Shown here: in pieces, positions 31,586-44,740 of the stretch
Layout: each line of letters starts with the position of its first letter
Numbering within the stretch: the stretch's first letter is position 1
Origin: Amylostereum areolatum
Lineage: Eukaryota > Basidiomycota > Agaricomycetes > Russulales > Stereaceae
Reading direction: 5' to 3'
Assembly (NCBI GenBank): GCA_012932865.1
Contig: SAXG01000127.1
Coordinates: forward strand, 1-64,000
DNA: 64,000 nucleotides
Translations under genes and position numbers: made by a program
Notes under the pieces: generated by a model
Told to the model about the DNA's origin: nothing
What the model saw: the letters and a program-made list of their open reading frames with translations, nothing else
Databases searched by the model: none

Positions 31586-32863
31586 AACGTGGTCGTCGTC
31601 GGTCACGTTGGCGTGTTTATTTCTCCTCATTTATGTATGTTTATGCGCGGGGCACGTTCTTGGGGTGGTTGTGGCTGCTACTACTTAGTACGTGATGTAA
31701 ATATTTGCTGGACGCATGCAGGTGCGGAGCAACAGCCTTGGAAGCAGACACGGGTTCGGTCCACTGTATACGATAATCACTACGACTAAAAGATGTAGGC
31801 ATTGTTTGTCTTCGAGTTAGACCAGCCAGGAACAAGCCAAGGATGCATATACAAATAGGCACTTTCACGAGCACCGGCGGCCTGACTGGGGTTTCTTACG
31901 ATTATCGAGTGCGGGGCCCCGCATTTCTCATATGACCTTCTGTCTTCACGCATGCCTGCGAAGCGAACTTGGAGATGGCTCTGCGCAAATCTCACCATGC
32001 TTCATTTGGAACCCTCCACGCAGGCGCACGTCGGTCGTTCAGCGCATCTGATCGACGTGGGAGGGTCAGCTGGGGGTTGGGGTGCCACCGAAACCCTCTC
32101 TATACCCCGCACCTGATCGAGCAGCCCGTCCCCGCGGTCTCATCGATCTCATTCTTCACAACTAGTCGCGGTCAGCCGACCCCAGCCAAGTCTCGGATGC
32201 TCTTCACTTGAGGTACATCGCTTTGTTTTTTTACGACGGGGGGGAAATATCCGTGCCCACTGCGCGGCTGACCGGCGCACAATGCGTACGATGTCTGACA
32301 CGTTCGGGCCCGAATGTTGCGAGGCATTGTCGAGAGAACAACGTAATTACATAGGGCGATGTTGGTGCGAAGGGTACGGGCTCTGTCGCGCAATGGGAAC
32401 CAGCGCTCCAGTGCAAAAAAAACCACCATTGAGTCCAGTTCCTATGCGGCTATGCACTCCTAAGTTACCTTCTTCGCACATATCCGCGTCGACTCGCTGC
32501 GTGGTGTCAAATTGGAACGGGCTCAGTGAGACTGGGCTCGTCAGGCGAACGGCACCGCAGGGGCTTCGAGCTGTCTGGTGACCAGATCTCCGATACCGTC
32601 GTCGCGACGTCGCTGGGCCAGGGTAAGACCCCGTGGGGCGCTCTCTATCCCCCCGCCATATCCACTTTTATTTCCTGGGGTCCCCATCATTTGTAGGAAC
32701 AAGCAGGACTAGGAACCGCGTACAAACTCCAGGCAAATTAGCGAAGACCTATAAAGAGGCGTCGTCAGACAATGTTGTTTCGCCGTCCGGACCCCCCACT
32801 CCCTTTCTGTGACTCCCCTCCCCTTCTGCGCTCCCCTTCCCTTGACTTTTGTACTCTCGAGCC
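31586..32863. other. Gene-free interval
   Basis: No supported gene on either strand. A CT-rich block just before 32,864 (about 32,795-32,850) is a likely aquaporin promoter or 5' leader. Confidence 0.55.
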
Positions 32864-34435
32864 ATGGCTAGCATCGCGTATACGAAGGACCCCGCGGTCC
32901 ATCTGGCCGACATCCGCCCCCGCCCGCGGTTCATGAAGCAGTGGGAGAGGCTCCGCCATCGTCAGGCATCCTGGGTTATCGAGTGTCTGGCCGAGGCGGT
33001 GGGTTGAAGTTTTCTTTGCCCGTCCGAGGCAAACGCGTTCTGACGGCGTTTCATCGATAGTTCGGTGTTTTCATCTACTGCTTCGCCGGTGAGTTCGCGT
33101 TCCTGTTTTCCGTCCAAGAGAATGTGGCGCCAATCGGTATGATGGTGTACAGGCATGGGTGCACAGGCTGCCTTTATCGTCGGAAACCTGTCCGAACAAA
33201 CCACGATTGGATGTGAGTAGCTATTCTTGTGGCGGAATAGACGTGGAACTGATGCATACGACGACGTTCCGCAGCGCTCCTCACGGTCGGGATCGCCTAC
33301 GGGCTCGGTATCGTCTTCGCGCTCGCACTCTCGCTGGGGACGTCTGGCGGACACCTCAACCCCGCCATCACCGTCATCAAAGTTGTCTTTGAAGGCTTCC
33401 CCGCCTTGAAAGGTGTCAGGTAGGTTCCCATTGCGTTCGTACCCTGCGCACGGCTGACGTAGTCCCACGGCCTGCCAGATACGTCGTGGCCCAGATCCTC
33501 GGCGCGTACGTCGCGGGCCTGCTTGTGTACGCGCAGTGGCACAACATTATTAAGGTGAGCGTCCGTGGCGTGGCCTGTGGCGTTTCCATGGTATTGACAT
33601 TGGTATGCAGCCTCTCGAGGCGGCCTTGCCAGCGGCAACGCTCGAAGCGATCCAGTTCACCCCGAACGGTATCGCCGGCATCCTTGGTCTTTACGTTGCC
33701 CCGGGAGCAAACCTTGGCTTCGCACTCCTCAACGAGTTCGTCTGCGTGAGTCGAATAGTTCGCTTGGGCCTCGGACCCGGGACGCGCGCTGACGGCCTGA
33801 ACAGGACTTGGTCCTCGGCCTTGTCATCTTCATGAGCATCGACCCGACAAACCTGTTCGTCCCGCCTGCCATGGCGCCCTGGACGATCGGCATGGGATAG
33901 TACGTCTCCGTCCCGCCTCTTCTCCGCCGCATTCCCCGATGCTGAACGACCGGACTCCCTCTAGCGCCGTCGTCATTTGGAGCTTCTCGCCCGCTGCCTG
34001 TACGTGTGTTCGATCCGATGTTTTGAGGACGGAGCTGACGGCGAGGATGCAGTGGCCGCGAACCCCGCGCGCGATATCGGCGGACGGCTCGCGGCGCTGA
34101 CGATCTGGGGCCTCGACGCCGGAGGCGGAAAGTACGCGGCGATCGCGGCGCTGACGGCGTTCCCCGCGACCCTGGTCGCGTTCCTCCTCTACGAGTTCGT
34201 GTTCACGGACTCCAGCCGAGGTGCGTTTTCCCTCTCGCGCAGCGCGTGGTGCGCGTTCGTGTGCTGACGGAAGCGTCCAGTCGTGTCGTCTGGGGCGCTG
34301 GAACACCTGCGCGCGCACCAGCTGCACATGGAGCACAAGGACGGCGGCAGCATCGCCAACGACGACTCTATCAAACACTCACCGCAGTCGGTCCTGCTCG
34401 ACGAGCCGCGCCTGAGCAAGGGCGGGGACTCATAA
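32864..34435 (+). CDS. Aquaporin / aquaglyceroporin (MIP family)
   Basis: About nine short exons code a six-helix channel. The first NPA box is in SGGHLNPAITVIKVVFEG (about 33,350-33,390) and the second in VAANPARDIGGRLAAL (about 34,050-34,100). Between and around them lie typical helices (LTVGIAYGLGIVFALALSLG; YVVAQILGAYVAGLLVY). The extended loop after NPARD (LTIWGLDAGGGKYAAIAAL) and the Asp after NPAR favour the aquaglyceroporin branch, which passes glycerol as well as water. The C-terminus is hydrophilic (HMEHKDGGSIANDDS). ATG at 32,864 begins MASIAYTKD; stop TAA at 34,433. Exon borders were read from GT-AG sites and conserved text. Confidence 0.9.
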
Positions 34436-34576
34436 TGGATAGAAGTATCAGATTTACGAGGGTTTATGTTTGCAGGTGGGGCCATAGGTTGACCTCGCTT
34501 GCGGCACGTCACCACGGGCCCTGAGCCAAGCGACGGTTGAGTTTCCCGAGTATGGATTAGATATGAAAAGAACACA

Positions 34577-37500
34577 ATGCCATCGTCAGCGTTGGACGGG
34601 GAGAAAAAACAGAGAGCAGGGAAGGAGCGCCGAGAGGCCACTGAGCAAGAGCGAATGAAACGGAAAGATGGGGCGGCGCGGCGCGACGTCGGGAGGCGGG
34701 GATCCAATTTTGCAACTTCGACCGCGACCACGACGTCGTCGACGACATTCCCCTCCCTTTCCTCACCGTCCCCCTCGTCCTCCACGATGTCGGCCAAGCC
34801 CCGCCACTCTGCCTCGGCCTCGACGCCCCAGAACCCATCCAAGCTGCCCAAGTTCCTGCAGTCGAAGCAGACCCGCGACAGGTCGCGATCCGTGATAGAT
34901 CCGACCATGGGCAGCTCCTCGACGTCCACGAGCCCGAGCGCGTACTCTGACTCCCAGATCGCGTCCTCCTCGACGTCCACGCCGTCCCCCAGGCGCTCGC
35001 TCATGCGCAAGGGCAGCAAGCTCTTCGCCAAGGACAAGGACAAGGACGTCCGCCCGTCATCGCCCGCTCCCTCGCCCGCCGCCGCGGACGCCGACATCTC
35101 GGATGATTTTATCATCGCGGACGAGAGCATAGACGAGGCTCCTGTGATCATCGAGCCGCTCTCGAGGCCGCTCTCGCCGCCGTTATCGCCAAGACAGAGG
35201 ACGCGCTCGGAGCGTCCACTGAGCACGACGTCGGACAGCCATCCCTCTCTGTCTTATTACCAGACCTCTCACTCTTCTTCTCGTCTCAGCGACTTGCCCA
35301 CAAGACTCTCCGGCTGGTTTTCCCACACTTTTAACTCGTCCAACAACGACCTCACCCTGCCCGCCCTCCTCTCCAACGCCTCCCACATCCCCAACGTCTC
35401 CTCCCCCAAGGGCAAGGCCAACGCTCTCCTCACCGCCGCAAAGCACGGAAAAGGCCACCTCGACAAGGCCATGCGCTACCTCCTCGACTCCGACGCAACC
35501 CCCGACAGGTGCGCCGACCCCATCTGGCTGATGGGCGTCCAACATCCTGGATACGAACCTCCACCTCCCGAACCCGTCACGCCTCCCCGCCGCGGCTCCA
35601 TCGAATCTTCAAGACGCTCCCCCTCCCTCCGCTCTTCCACCTCCTCCACCGTCGTCAGCGGCGAGCACCTCTCCCTCTCCCAGTCCCAGCCCGCTTCCTC
35701 AAAACATCTCTCCGCCTCTTGGCCTCCCGATTTTTACTCCGATTTCACCTCCCGCGTCTGGCTCACCTACCGCTCCCAATTCCAGCCCATCCGTGATTCC
35801 ACCCTCTCCGCCCTCGAAGCCGAACAACACGTCGTCCCCACCGCAGGCCCGACCAGCCCCCAACCGAAACGATGGAATTGGCCAGGCACCGGAGAACGAG
35901 GGTGGACGAGCGACGCCGGCTGGGGCTGCATGCTCCGAACCGGACAGTCCTTGCTCGCGACCGCGCTTTTCCACCTTCACCTGGGTCGAGGTGCGCTTCT
36001 CCCCCTGACCCGCCTTATCGCGCGCTCACTCACACGTTCGCAGATTGGCGTCGGCCACCGCAGCCTGTTTTCACTGCCGATTATGCCCTCTACGTCCAGA
36101 TGCTCACTTGGTTCTTTGACTCCCCGTCCCCTCTGTGCCCGTTCAGTGTTCATCGCATGGCACTTGCCGGCAAGGACCTCGGTAAGGACGTCGGCCAGTG
36201 GTTCGGACCGAGCACCGCTGCCGGTGCGCTCAAGTACGTCGCTCCTTTCTTCTTCCTGCGCTTCTTGAGCTGATGACCATGTGCAGGACTCTCACCCACG
36301 CGTTCCCCGACGCCGGCCTTGGCGTATCCGTGGCCGTGGATGGCCAAATCTTCCAGACGGACGTGTACGCAGCTTCGCATCCGCCACAACACCCGCTCAA
36401 ACGCAAATACACTTCCTGGGGCGGCCGCGCCGTCCTTGTTCTTATCGGTGTTCGCCTCGGCCTCGACGGTGTCAACCCCATCTATTATGATACGATCAAG
36501 GTCAGTGGCGCACTTCCTCACTTTAAAAAAACATTTGCTCATTGTCTCGCAGGCGCTGTATACGTTCCCTCAATCGATAGGTATTGCAGGTGGACGACCG
36601 TCGTCGTCCTACTACTTCGTTGGCTCCCAGGCCGACAACCTCTTCTACTTGGACCCTCACCACACGCGTCCCGCCGTGCCTCTGCGCCCGCCTCCTTCCG
36701 CCGAGCGCGATCGGTCGGAACGCCAGACCACCCCGGAGCGCCCCACTGCCCACCACCGTTCCCCCACCTCACCCGCGTCTAGCCGCACCGCCTCCTCCAC
36801 GTTCTCCTACCACGCACCCACGTCTCCTTCCCCGCTTGCCCACCAACTGTCCACGTCCTCCTCGTCCTCCGGTGCCCACGTCAGATGGCGGTCCACCAGC
36901 CCGCGCTCTCCGGGATCCGATTTCTCGAGCGACGTGCGGATAGAGACGGATTTGGATCCGCTGCAGGAGCATTTTGTGACGGCGTACAGCCCGATGGAAC
37001 TCAGGACCTTCCACTGCGACCGCGTCAGGAAGCTGCCGCTGTCCGGGCTGGATCCGAGCATGCTCATCGCTTTCTTGTGCAAAGACGAGAACGATTGGAA
37101 AGACCTCCGACGACGAATAGCAGAAGTAAGCCCTCCCTGCCCTATGCTCTATTCCACCGCTTTTGACACCCTTCCTCGCAGCTCTCACGGAACCACAAGA
37201 CTATCTTCTCCATCCTCGACGAACCACCGTCCTGGCCGTCCGACTCGGACGACAACATGGGCCTCGAGTCCATGTCCGAGCCCGACATCGACATGCCCGA
37301 AGACGACGAGGACGGCGACTTCTTCGACGCGTCCGAGGGCCGCCCGCGCTCGCCGTCGACCTCTCCGGACGTGGACGGGAGCAGCAGCAGCGGGCGCGGG
37401 GAGGCCAAGAGTGTGCCGTCGGAAGTGGACACGGAGGAGGACCCGATCGGCCCCCTGACGCCGGGCCCCGCCTCGCGTTCGACGTTCGAGAGCGACCGCA

Positions 37501-37931
37501 GCGCGCTCGTCGGGCAGGACAAGGCTCGGGACGTGCCCGTGCGCGAGAGCAGCATGGACGCCGACGACGAGGACTGGGTGGACCCGTCCGTGCCCACCCC
37601 GCGCGAGACCTCGGCGCCTCCGATGGCCAAGTCGGCCTCGAACCAGTCGAGCGCGTCCGAGGACGGCGGCAAGAAGAAGCGGAAGAAGCGCGAGAAGAGC
37701 GCGAAGGAGGCGGGCGGCGTGCCCGTGGTCAAGGCGCCGTCGCCGCCGCCGCCCCAGCAGCAGCAGCAGCAGCAGCATTTCCCGTTCCCGACTAGTACGG
37801 CGGATGGCGCGGGCCCGGAGGATAAGAGGCGCGTGCCGCAGATGAGCAACACGCGGGCGAGGGACGGCGGGAGGACGCAGAGCGGGGGGGTGAAGGGGAT
37901 TTTGACGAACGAGGATGGGGACGATTTTTGA
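34577..37931 (+). CDS. ATG4: Atg4 cysteine protease (autophagy)
   Basis: Five exons (34577-35990, 36044-36233, 36287-36500, 36553-37125, 37182-37931) join into 1046 residues. The protease core starts near residue 380 ([17 protein letters not shown]). The catalytic Cys451 is in [14 protein letters not shown]; Asp640 and His642 are in [10 protein letters not shown]. These process Atg8 and release it from lipid during autophagosome formation in the cytosol. A Ser-rich N-terminal tail of about 370 residues and an acidic, Ser-rich C-terminal tail with a KKKRKKREK basic patch and a Gln run make the protein twice the length of yeast Atg4, as is common in basidiomycetes. The start could also be the in-frame ATG at 34,787 (MSAKPRH), which would drop 70 residues. 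Confidence 0.92.
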
Positions 37932-39335
37932 AGGGGTGGCGGGGCCGCTGGACGTGGTCGCGGGAGCGGGGGCGGGGGGGAGGAGAGACGGAGACGCGGT
38001 GGTGCGCGTTTGAGATGGTCGTGGAGGGCTAGGCCTCAGCCGTTGTGGGTGGTAGCGGACGGGAGCGCGTTGGGGTGGGTTTTAATGGATAGGTGGATTT
38101 TCGGCTGTTTTATGCCCATGTCGGTGCGTTGGTCGTTGCTGCTACTGGTTGGTCGTGCACTCGGGCTCATCCGTGCGCCAAGGTCATATCGAGTTTCTCT
38201 CTGGCGTCTCCTTTGTGTGTATTTCATCAAGCCGTCTCCCGGTCCTCATCGACACTCCCTGATTATGTACAATACCCTTCTATCTCCATTCTCTCTTTCC
38301 TTTCTTCCTCTCTCTGCCTTCTACCCTCAAGCTGCCTCCCCCATGGCCCATCCACACCTTATTGCGACCGTTTGCTTACTACTCCCCTCATCCTTCCCAA
38401 CCGCCCCATTCTCCGCCTCTACACGCTTCCTTCACCTGGCACTTTCTCGCCTCCTTTCCCTCATTCGATGTTCGCTCTCCTTCGATCTCCCCTCTCTCCG
38501 CAAGGCCGCTGACGTGTGACCGCCGTTTGTACTCGACATTTGTATTGCTGGGCATGCGCATATGGACTAGAGAATACATATACCCTTCGTCTCGCCTCGT
38601 CGGCCGCTTGCTCTTTTTCTTCTTATCTGTCGCTCGTCCGGAGATACTTCCTACATGACGGTCGGCTGGATAGAAGGTGGGTCACGGGTTGGGCGGGTGG
38701 TACGGACGGGTATGGTCATTGGAGCGGGCGCATTGGAGGAGGGAACAGCCGAATGGTGTCACTTGGTACGTAGGCTCTTTTTGCTGTTCGTTGTGCCGGT
38801 TGCGTTCATGGGTTGATTGGTTGAAATTTGTGACAGGTCGGAAGAGAAGGTGCGCGGAAGGGTCAAGACCGTGGAGAGTCAAACCATCGTGGTCTCTGGA
38901 CATATGCATACGATTCGGAGGCGCGTTCTGACCAGCAAGACGAGGCTGGGCTCGATCCGTATTGCTGCATAGCCTTGGGGATTTACGCTTTCACGTCACC
39001 ATTCTTGTGTAGCGCTGACGTCGTAAGACACTCAGCTGGTCGTCTTCGCCAATAAACGACGCTTCACCTGACGCGCTAGATCGCTGTGCGGGTTTCAAAT
39101 CGCGCTCTGGGTGCTCTCATGTGCTCTGTTGCGGCCCAATGTTGACACTATCGACATCTGACCTTTTGCAGGCCACCTGACTCCGTCGTCCTACGCCCCA
39201 GGTCAGCTGGAAAGCCATTTCCCCAATACATTCGTCAATAAAACGGTCGAGGGTCGTCGTCTTTACCGGTATCTCCTCTCCCTCCTCCTTACAACGTTCT
39301 TCACATAGTCTGATCATCGAATCTTCATAGACTCC
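37932..39335. other. Intergenic region
   Basis: Pyrimidine-rich on the + strand near 38,260-38,510, with open frames that are only low-complexity. No supported gene. Confidence 0.55.
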
Positions 39336-41850
39336 ATGTCCTTCCCGCCAAACTTGACCCTCCCCACCCTTGACGCCCTCAAGGCCACCGTCCCAGACGA
39401 CCTCGACGCGCTCCAAGTCGCCAAGGCGTGGTTCGCGGCGTTCGCGGCCAAAACAGAGGCAAAGGACGCAGAGGGGCTCGTCGGCCTCTTCGCCGAAGAC
39501 GGGTACTGGCGCGACATCCTCTCCATGACGTGGGACTACCGCACCTTCCACGGCACCCCGCGCATCGGCCAGTTCCTCCGCGACCGTCTGCCGATCATGG
39601 CACCCTCGCGGTTGGCGCTCGACGACGCACGGGTCGCGCTCCAGCGGCCGTATCCGGACCTCGCGTGGGTCCAAGGCTTGTTCACGTTCGAGACCGCGCT
39701 CGGGAAGGGCACGGGCGTGTTCAGGCTCGTGCCCGTGCGCGAGCGCGCGTGGAAGGCGCATACGGTGTTCACCGTGCTCGAGGCGCTCAAGGACGCCGAG
39801 GAGCTGACGGGCCCGCGTCGTGACCCGCTTCCGAACCACGGGCTGTGGCACGAGAAACGCCGGCGGGAGGTCGAGTGCGAGGACGAGGAGCCCAAGGCGA
39901 TCGTCATCGGCGGAGGGCAGAGCGGGCTCGAGATCGCGGCGAGGCTGAAGTATCTGGGGGTGAAGGCGTTGATCGTGGAGAAGCAGCCGAGGATCGGGAA
40001 TCAGTGGAGGACGCGGTACGAGGCGCTTTGTCTGCATGACCCGGTCTGTGAGTATACTTCCACTCTGCTTTTTGGTTGGTGGACTGGGAGCTGACGGGTG
40101 GATGATCAGGGTACGATCATCTGCCATATATCCCGTGAGTATGCCGTCGAGTTGGAGCTTGGTTTGGGCCTGACTCGCGTCCTTGGTAGCTTCCCGTCCA
40201 CCTGGCCCGTCTTTACACCTGCTCCTAAGGTCCGTCGCCTTCTTCGCCTGTACTGATCTTGGTCTCACGCCTCCTCGTGACAGCTTGCCGACTGGCTCGA
40301 GAACTACGCCCATGTCCTCGAGCTCAACATCTGGACATCTGCGACGGCGACCAAGGTGACACAAGACCCTCGAACAAAGATATGGTCCGTGATCGTCAAA
40401 CGCGAGAAGGCGGACGGGACGGTGGCGGAGAGGACGTTCAAAGTCAAACATGTTATCTTTGCCGTCGGATGGGGCGGAGGAACACCAAATGTTCCGTCTT
40501 ATCCTGGCGCAGTATGTTTTTACTATGGTTTCTTTACGGAACCACGACGGCTGATGGATAGTATATCAGGATACGTTCACGGGCCAGATCTTGCACTCGT
40601 CTCAGCACAAGAGTGCTCGGGACCATATCGGGAAGAAAGTCGTTGTCGTCGGCGCGTGCACTTCTGGTAGGTTCATCAGGCAAACGTTGGATGATGTTGC
40701 TCACTTAAAGCTAATGCATCCTATATCCTTTGGGCCACGATCTATGCGCGGATTACCACAAGCATGGCGTAGGTATGGTCCATTCCTTTATTCTCGAAGC
40801 GTGTTGTTCCTTACGAACGCTCGCACCCTCAGACGTCACTATGTACCAGCGTAGCCCAACTTACATCATGTCAGCAAAGCATGGCCTACGAATACTGCTT
40901 GGGGGTAAGCATCTTCTATCTAGCCATCTCCTTTTGTTGATGGTGTGAATCTTCGCAGACTTGTACTCGGAAACCGGTCCTCCCACAGAGATAGCCGATA
41001 TACTCAATGCGTCTTTCCCCAACCATCTCATGTACCTCCTGCACAAGCGAATGACGGAGGACATCGCCGAAGCCGACAAGTCAGTTGCTCTCCTTTGTCT
41101 GGGCACAAGGCCGCCTTCTGACCACGAGTTTGATACCAAGGGAAACGCTCGATGGGCTCAAGAAGGTGGGGTTCAAGCTCGGGTGGGGCATCGATGGGTC
41201 TGGGTTTTTGATGCTCGCCTGGACGAAAGGCGGGGGCTATTACCTGGGTCCGCGCAGCTTCACCTTCTGCTCGGTGCCAGTACTCACGTTCACGTGTGTA
41301 GACGTCGGCACTTCTAGGCTCATCTCAGACGGCAAGATCAAGCTCAAGAACGACAGCCCGATCAGGGGGTTCACCAAGACCGGCCTTGAGTTCGAGAACG
41401 GATCGACGGTCGACGCTGACGTCGTTATCTTCGCCACGGGGTGCGGCTTCCCCTTTATCTTTGCCTTGACGTGCCGAGGTCCTGATTCCACGGGGGCAGA
41501 TATACCAATGTGCGCGAGCCGATCCATAAGATCTGTGAACCCGACATCGCGGATAGGGTCAAGACGATTTGGGGTCTCGACGAGGAGGGCGAGATTAATG
41601 GCGCGTGGAGAGATACGGGCGTGGATGGGTTGTACGTCATGATGGGTGCGTTCGCTTTTCTCCCCTTTGTCCTGTACTGTCGTTGACGCGGTGCTGCTGC
41701 AGGAAACCTCGCGGCCTGTCGCTTCAACTCCAAAATACTTGCGTTGCGTGCGTATCTTGTTCCATGTGCAGCGCTTGTCTTACTCATCTTTTGCGTGCAG
41801 AAATCAGAGCGATGGAAGATGGCGTATTCGGGGAACGTTACAGCAAATGA
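39336..41850 (+). CDS. FMO2: YUCCA-like flavin monooxygenase
   Basis: First exons: 39336-40047, 40110-40134, 40190-40229, 40284-40511, then from 40,570. The protein has the NTF2-like region (WRDILSMTWDYRTF), the FAD motif GGGQSGLEIAARLKYLGV, WYDHLPYIPFPSTWPVFTPA, ADWLENYAHVLELNIWTS, VFAVGWGGG-type text, the NADPH motif KKVVVVGACTS, VTMYQRSPTYIMSAKHG, DGSGFLMLAWTKGGGYYLDV, FATGYTNVREPIHK, IWGLDEEGEINGAWRD and the tail EIRAMEDGVFGERYSK. Stop TGA at 41,848. One intron (after GACTSG, from 40,666) has no AG at the place the frame and paralogs require; the bases there are tttgg before GCCACGAT. This may be a sequence error, an unusual splice site or damage. The rest is intact. Substrate unknown. 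Confidence 0.86.
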
Positions 41851-42523
41851 TCGAGGACGGGTATCGTGTCGAGGAGAAGAACGTCCTAGAGGCTCCCTCA
41901 CTAGAGGTTCCTAGAGATTATGTATTATAGACGTCCACGTCAAGATCCGTGCGGACGAGCGTGGGCGAATAGGATTTACGAGCATTGAAACAGGTCGCAG
42001 CGTGCAGGCCACAGTCGTCGGAATACAGAGACGACAGGGCGGGTGAGGTGTATGGCAATCAGTGGCGTTGGGCCGCGTGTGATGCGGGCGTATGGGTCTC
42101 AATTGACGAGATGCTTTTCAGATTTGACGTGCCATGGACGAGGCGCACGAGGTAACCGCGAGGGAAACGGCCCTTGTGGCGAACGCAGGCTCGTGTCCGT
42201 CGACAATGTCATCTACGGTCCTCATTCAATACTCAATACCTGAGGCGTCCTGAACCAAAACATGGTGTGGCGAGGCGGTCGTGCTTTGCCACCTCGCAAG
42301 CGTTGCGTTGAGCGTGGCCAATGGCGCGGTTACAGCTGGGACGGCCATAATACAGGCGATTTACAGTGGCAAGGGCGTCGCGGTCAACGTCGGTGGCAAA
42401 GAGATTCCAGTATAAGATTGAGCGTGCAGCGTCGAATACAGGCATCGAGCTCGCAGTTCCACAACTTCAGCCATACCTTCGACGCACTCCCAACAAATAC
42501 CTCCACCAACTCTCCTTCTCGAC
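41851..42523. other. Intergenic region
   Basis: No supported gene between FMO2 and the small-protein gene. Confidence 0.5.
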
Positions 42524-42996
42524 ATGTCTTACCTCGTCCTCAACTCGTCGAACTGCCCGTCCACCATCGATGCACCGTGGGCATACACGTTCGCGGTATG
42601 TCCCTTCTCCAGGTCATCTGACCGCGTCCTGGTTGAAAGCGCTGGTAGACTGACGTCGTCCTGACCATAATTTACATAGAAGGGGGAAGAAGTCTGGGTC
42701 AAAAGTGGCGCGACGTGGACATGGGGAACGGTCGTCAGCGCTCATAGTGGCTTTAAGATGATAAACGTACGGAGTCCATCCAATGTCGTTAACTCCGCTG
42801 CGGCTCACTCATTCATATTGATTCGTAGGGCACCCTCCACACCGCCTTCGAAGTCGAGTTTGCTACTCCTGACACCCCACTGGCCAAACCGCAACGCGCC
42901 GAGTTCTCACCTGCGGATGGGACAATTAAGCCACACAACAATCACACGTTAGCGCTCCTTGCCAAGGCGGGCATAAAAACCAGCAAGAAGCAATAG
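42524..42996 (+). CDS. Small spliced protein of 108 residues, unknown function
   Basis: Three exons (42524-42595, 42680-42766, 42829-42996), each a whole number of codons, flanked by clean GT-AG introns (gtatgt...acatag; gtacgg...ttcgtag), make MSYLVLNSSNCPSTIDAPWA... ending AGIKTSKKQ. The central text EEVWVKSGATWTWGTVVSAH and FEVEFATPDTP suggests a small beta-rich fold that I recognise loosely from other agaricomycete hypothetical proteins, without a function. No signal peptide or helix is evident. Phase-0 introns with good consensus sites are the main support; a longer 5' exon cannot be excluded. Confidence 0.68.
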
Positions 42997-43909
42997 GCTG
43001 GAACGTGTGGGGATATTGCGACTTATTATGCTGCACTGCGCGCGAGGATCGACGTGATCGGGCTCAGTGCAGTCAAAATGGAGTATTGCTGTATAACGCG
43101 TGGCGCCTTCAAACTGCTTTCCGATTTGTCTTCTTTTCTGGTTTCATGTCTCCGCGTTGTATACTATGCTTTAATGGGTTAATCGAGGCCTTCGGAAGGA
43201 CGTTGGACTGATGTGCGACAACATGTGGCGAACCGTGCGAGCGCTCCCCAGACCCCCTTCAGGAGAATGAAAGGGCGGGGGTAGCTGAAGGTTCGGGATC
43301 AAATTCCTGCGATCGTTTCGAAGCCCGTTACCGTGCCCCTTCCCGCCCGGCCTCGAACCGACTCATCAACTGACCTGCGCCCACCAACATCATCGGCAAC
43401 ATCCTGACGATTACGGGGGCCCCAGAAGCCGAAGCAAGTAAAATGACGGTGCTAGAAGTGTCCCAGTAGATGCGCAATGATCTCGACAGTCGCGAAACTC
43501 GACCTTGCCTAAAGTCAAATCGCCGTGCGCGGGAGCCCGACACATCCGCCGCTTCACGTGGGTTTGAAAAAGCTCGAGCCCTCTGCCGGGGCGTCAACTC
43601 GTCGACAGGCGTCGTGAAGGTAAACGTAAAACCCGCAAAACGTCGCTTGCCAGAGGGGAGCTGGTGTTTATATAGGGGCTGTTAAGCGACGGCATTGCTG
43701 ACCCGACCCGCCCTCCCCGAGGCCCTTCTCTCACTTTCGTCTTCTCGTCCCCCTCTCATCGATACACGCGGCGTTCCTCCCTCTGACCAAGACGATAAGC
43801 CGCTGCCAAAATTGCCTGTATAATTGCCGGGCGAAGGACCTGATTTCTCGTCGTTTCCCTCGATCCTAATTCTCCGACGTCACCTTCCCTCTACACTGTC
43901 TCAGCTGGC
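42997..43909. other. Intergenic region
   Basis: No supported gene. A CT-rich stretch at 43,705-43,900 is the probable promoter and leader of the next gene. Confidence 0.55.
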
Positions 43910-44740
43910 ATGTCCACATCAAACGCAATACTCGAGTTTGTCTTCTTCAGCGCCTCGGAACAATGCCTGGAGGATCTCGCGCCGTTCAAGGCGCTCCTGA
44001 ATGCCACGAAAGAACGAAGGTGAGCGCCATCATCTCGCATGATCGCATCGATTTGACATTGTGGTCCCGCTGGTTCCCCGCATAGGCCGAACGGGCTGGT
44101 TGAGCAGTATTGGGGATTGACAGAGGAGAAACCACAGAAGGTGTGTTGGGTCCTCCGTACGTGCTTTCCCACTTTCCTCTCTCCGCTTCCGCAGTACCGA
44201 CGTTTGATCCATGAAACGACAGACTGGTTAACGCAAGAGCAACGCGATGCTTCCCCTACCAGCGCAACATACTCTGCCCAGATAAAGGCACTCGCGGAGG
44301 ATGGAGAGGTCGACACAACATGCATGTCCTTCAACCGCACACCCATCCCATGCCTGCAATCGCCTGTCACCGAATTCACGCTGATCAAGCTTCTCGAGGG
44401 TGTCGAATTGGAAGAGGCCAAGGTGCAGTTCAAAACGGTCATGGATATGCTGCACAGTCCGGAGAGGCGGCCGTGGGGCATGCGAGAGAACGCGTGGGGG
44501 TTCGCGAGTACGCCGAAGGGTCTCCGGGCGATCTACATGGGGGGCTGGGAGACCGTTGAGGTGTGTTCACGCATCCTGTTTGTTCCCGGTTTATCTGACG
44601 TCCTCCTTTCTTGACAGGCTCATCTAAATGTGGGCAGGGGAGATGCGGACGAGGACTTCTTGAACAAAGTCAGCGAGGTGATGATCGCTTTACACGAGGA
44701 GACCAACATATACCACGCGCCCCTCGTGCGGCATTCTTAG
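43910..44740 (+). CDS. ABM-like protein 1 (dimeric alpha/beta-barrel type, unknown role)
   Basis: ATG at 43,910 begins MSTSNAILEFVFFSASEQCL. Exons separated by short introns give EQYWGLTEEKPQK, then YRRLIHETTDWLTQEQRDAS, a SPVTEFTLIKL strand, NAWGFASTPKGLRAIYMGGW, and after a last intron AHLNVGRGDADEDFLNKVSE to TAG at 44,738. The same series of blocks occurs in three neighbours, so this is one family. The paired half-domain pattern suits the ABM/stress-response dimeric barrel superfamily, which binds or oxidises small organic molecules. No active-site residue can be pinned down. The intron at 44,139-44,192 could instead be shorter or be retained, since its length is a multiple of three. Confidence 0.72.

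Noticed and set aside
39117..40451. 444-codon minus-strand frame opposite FMO2
   Set aside because: Arg/Pro-rich shadow of the FMO2 first exons; the + strand carries the conserved motifs.
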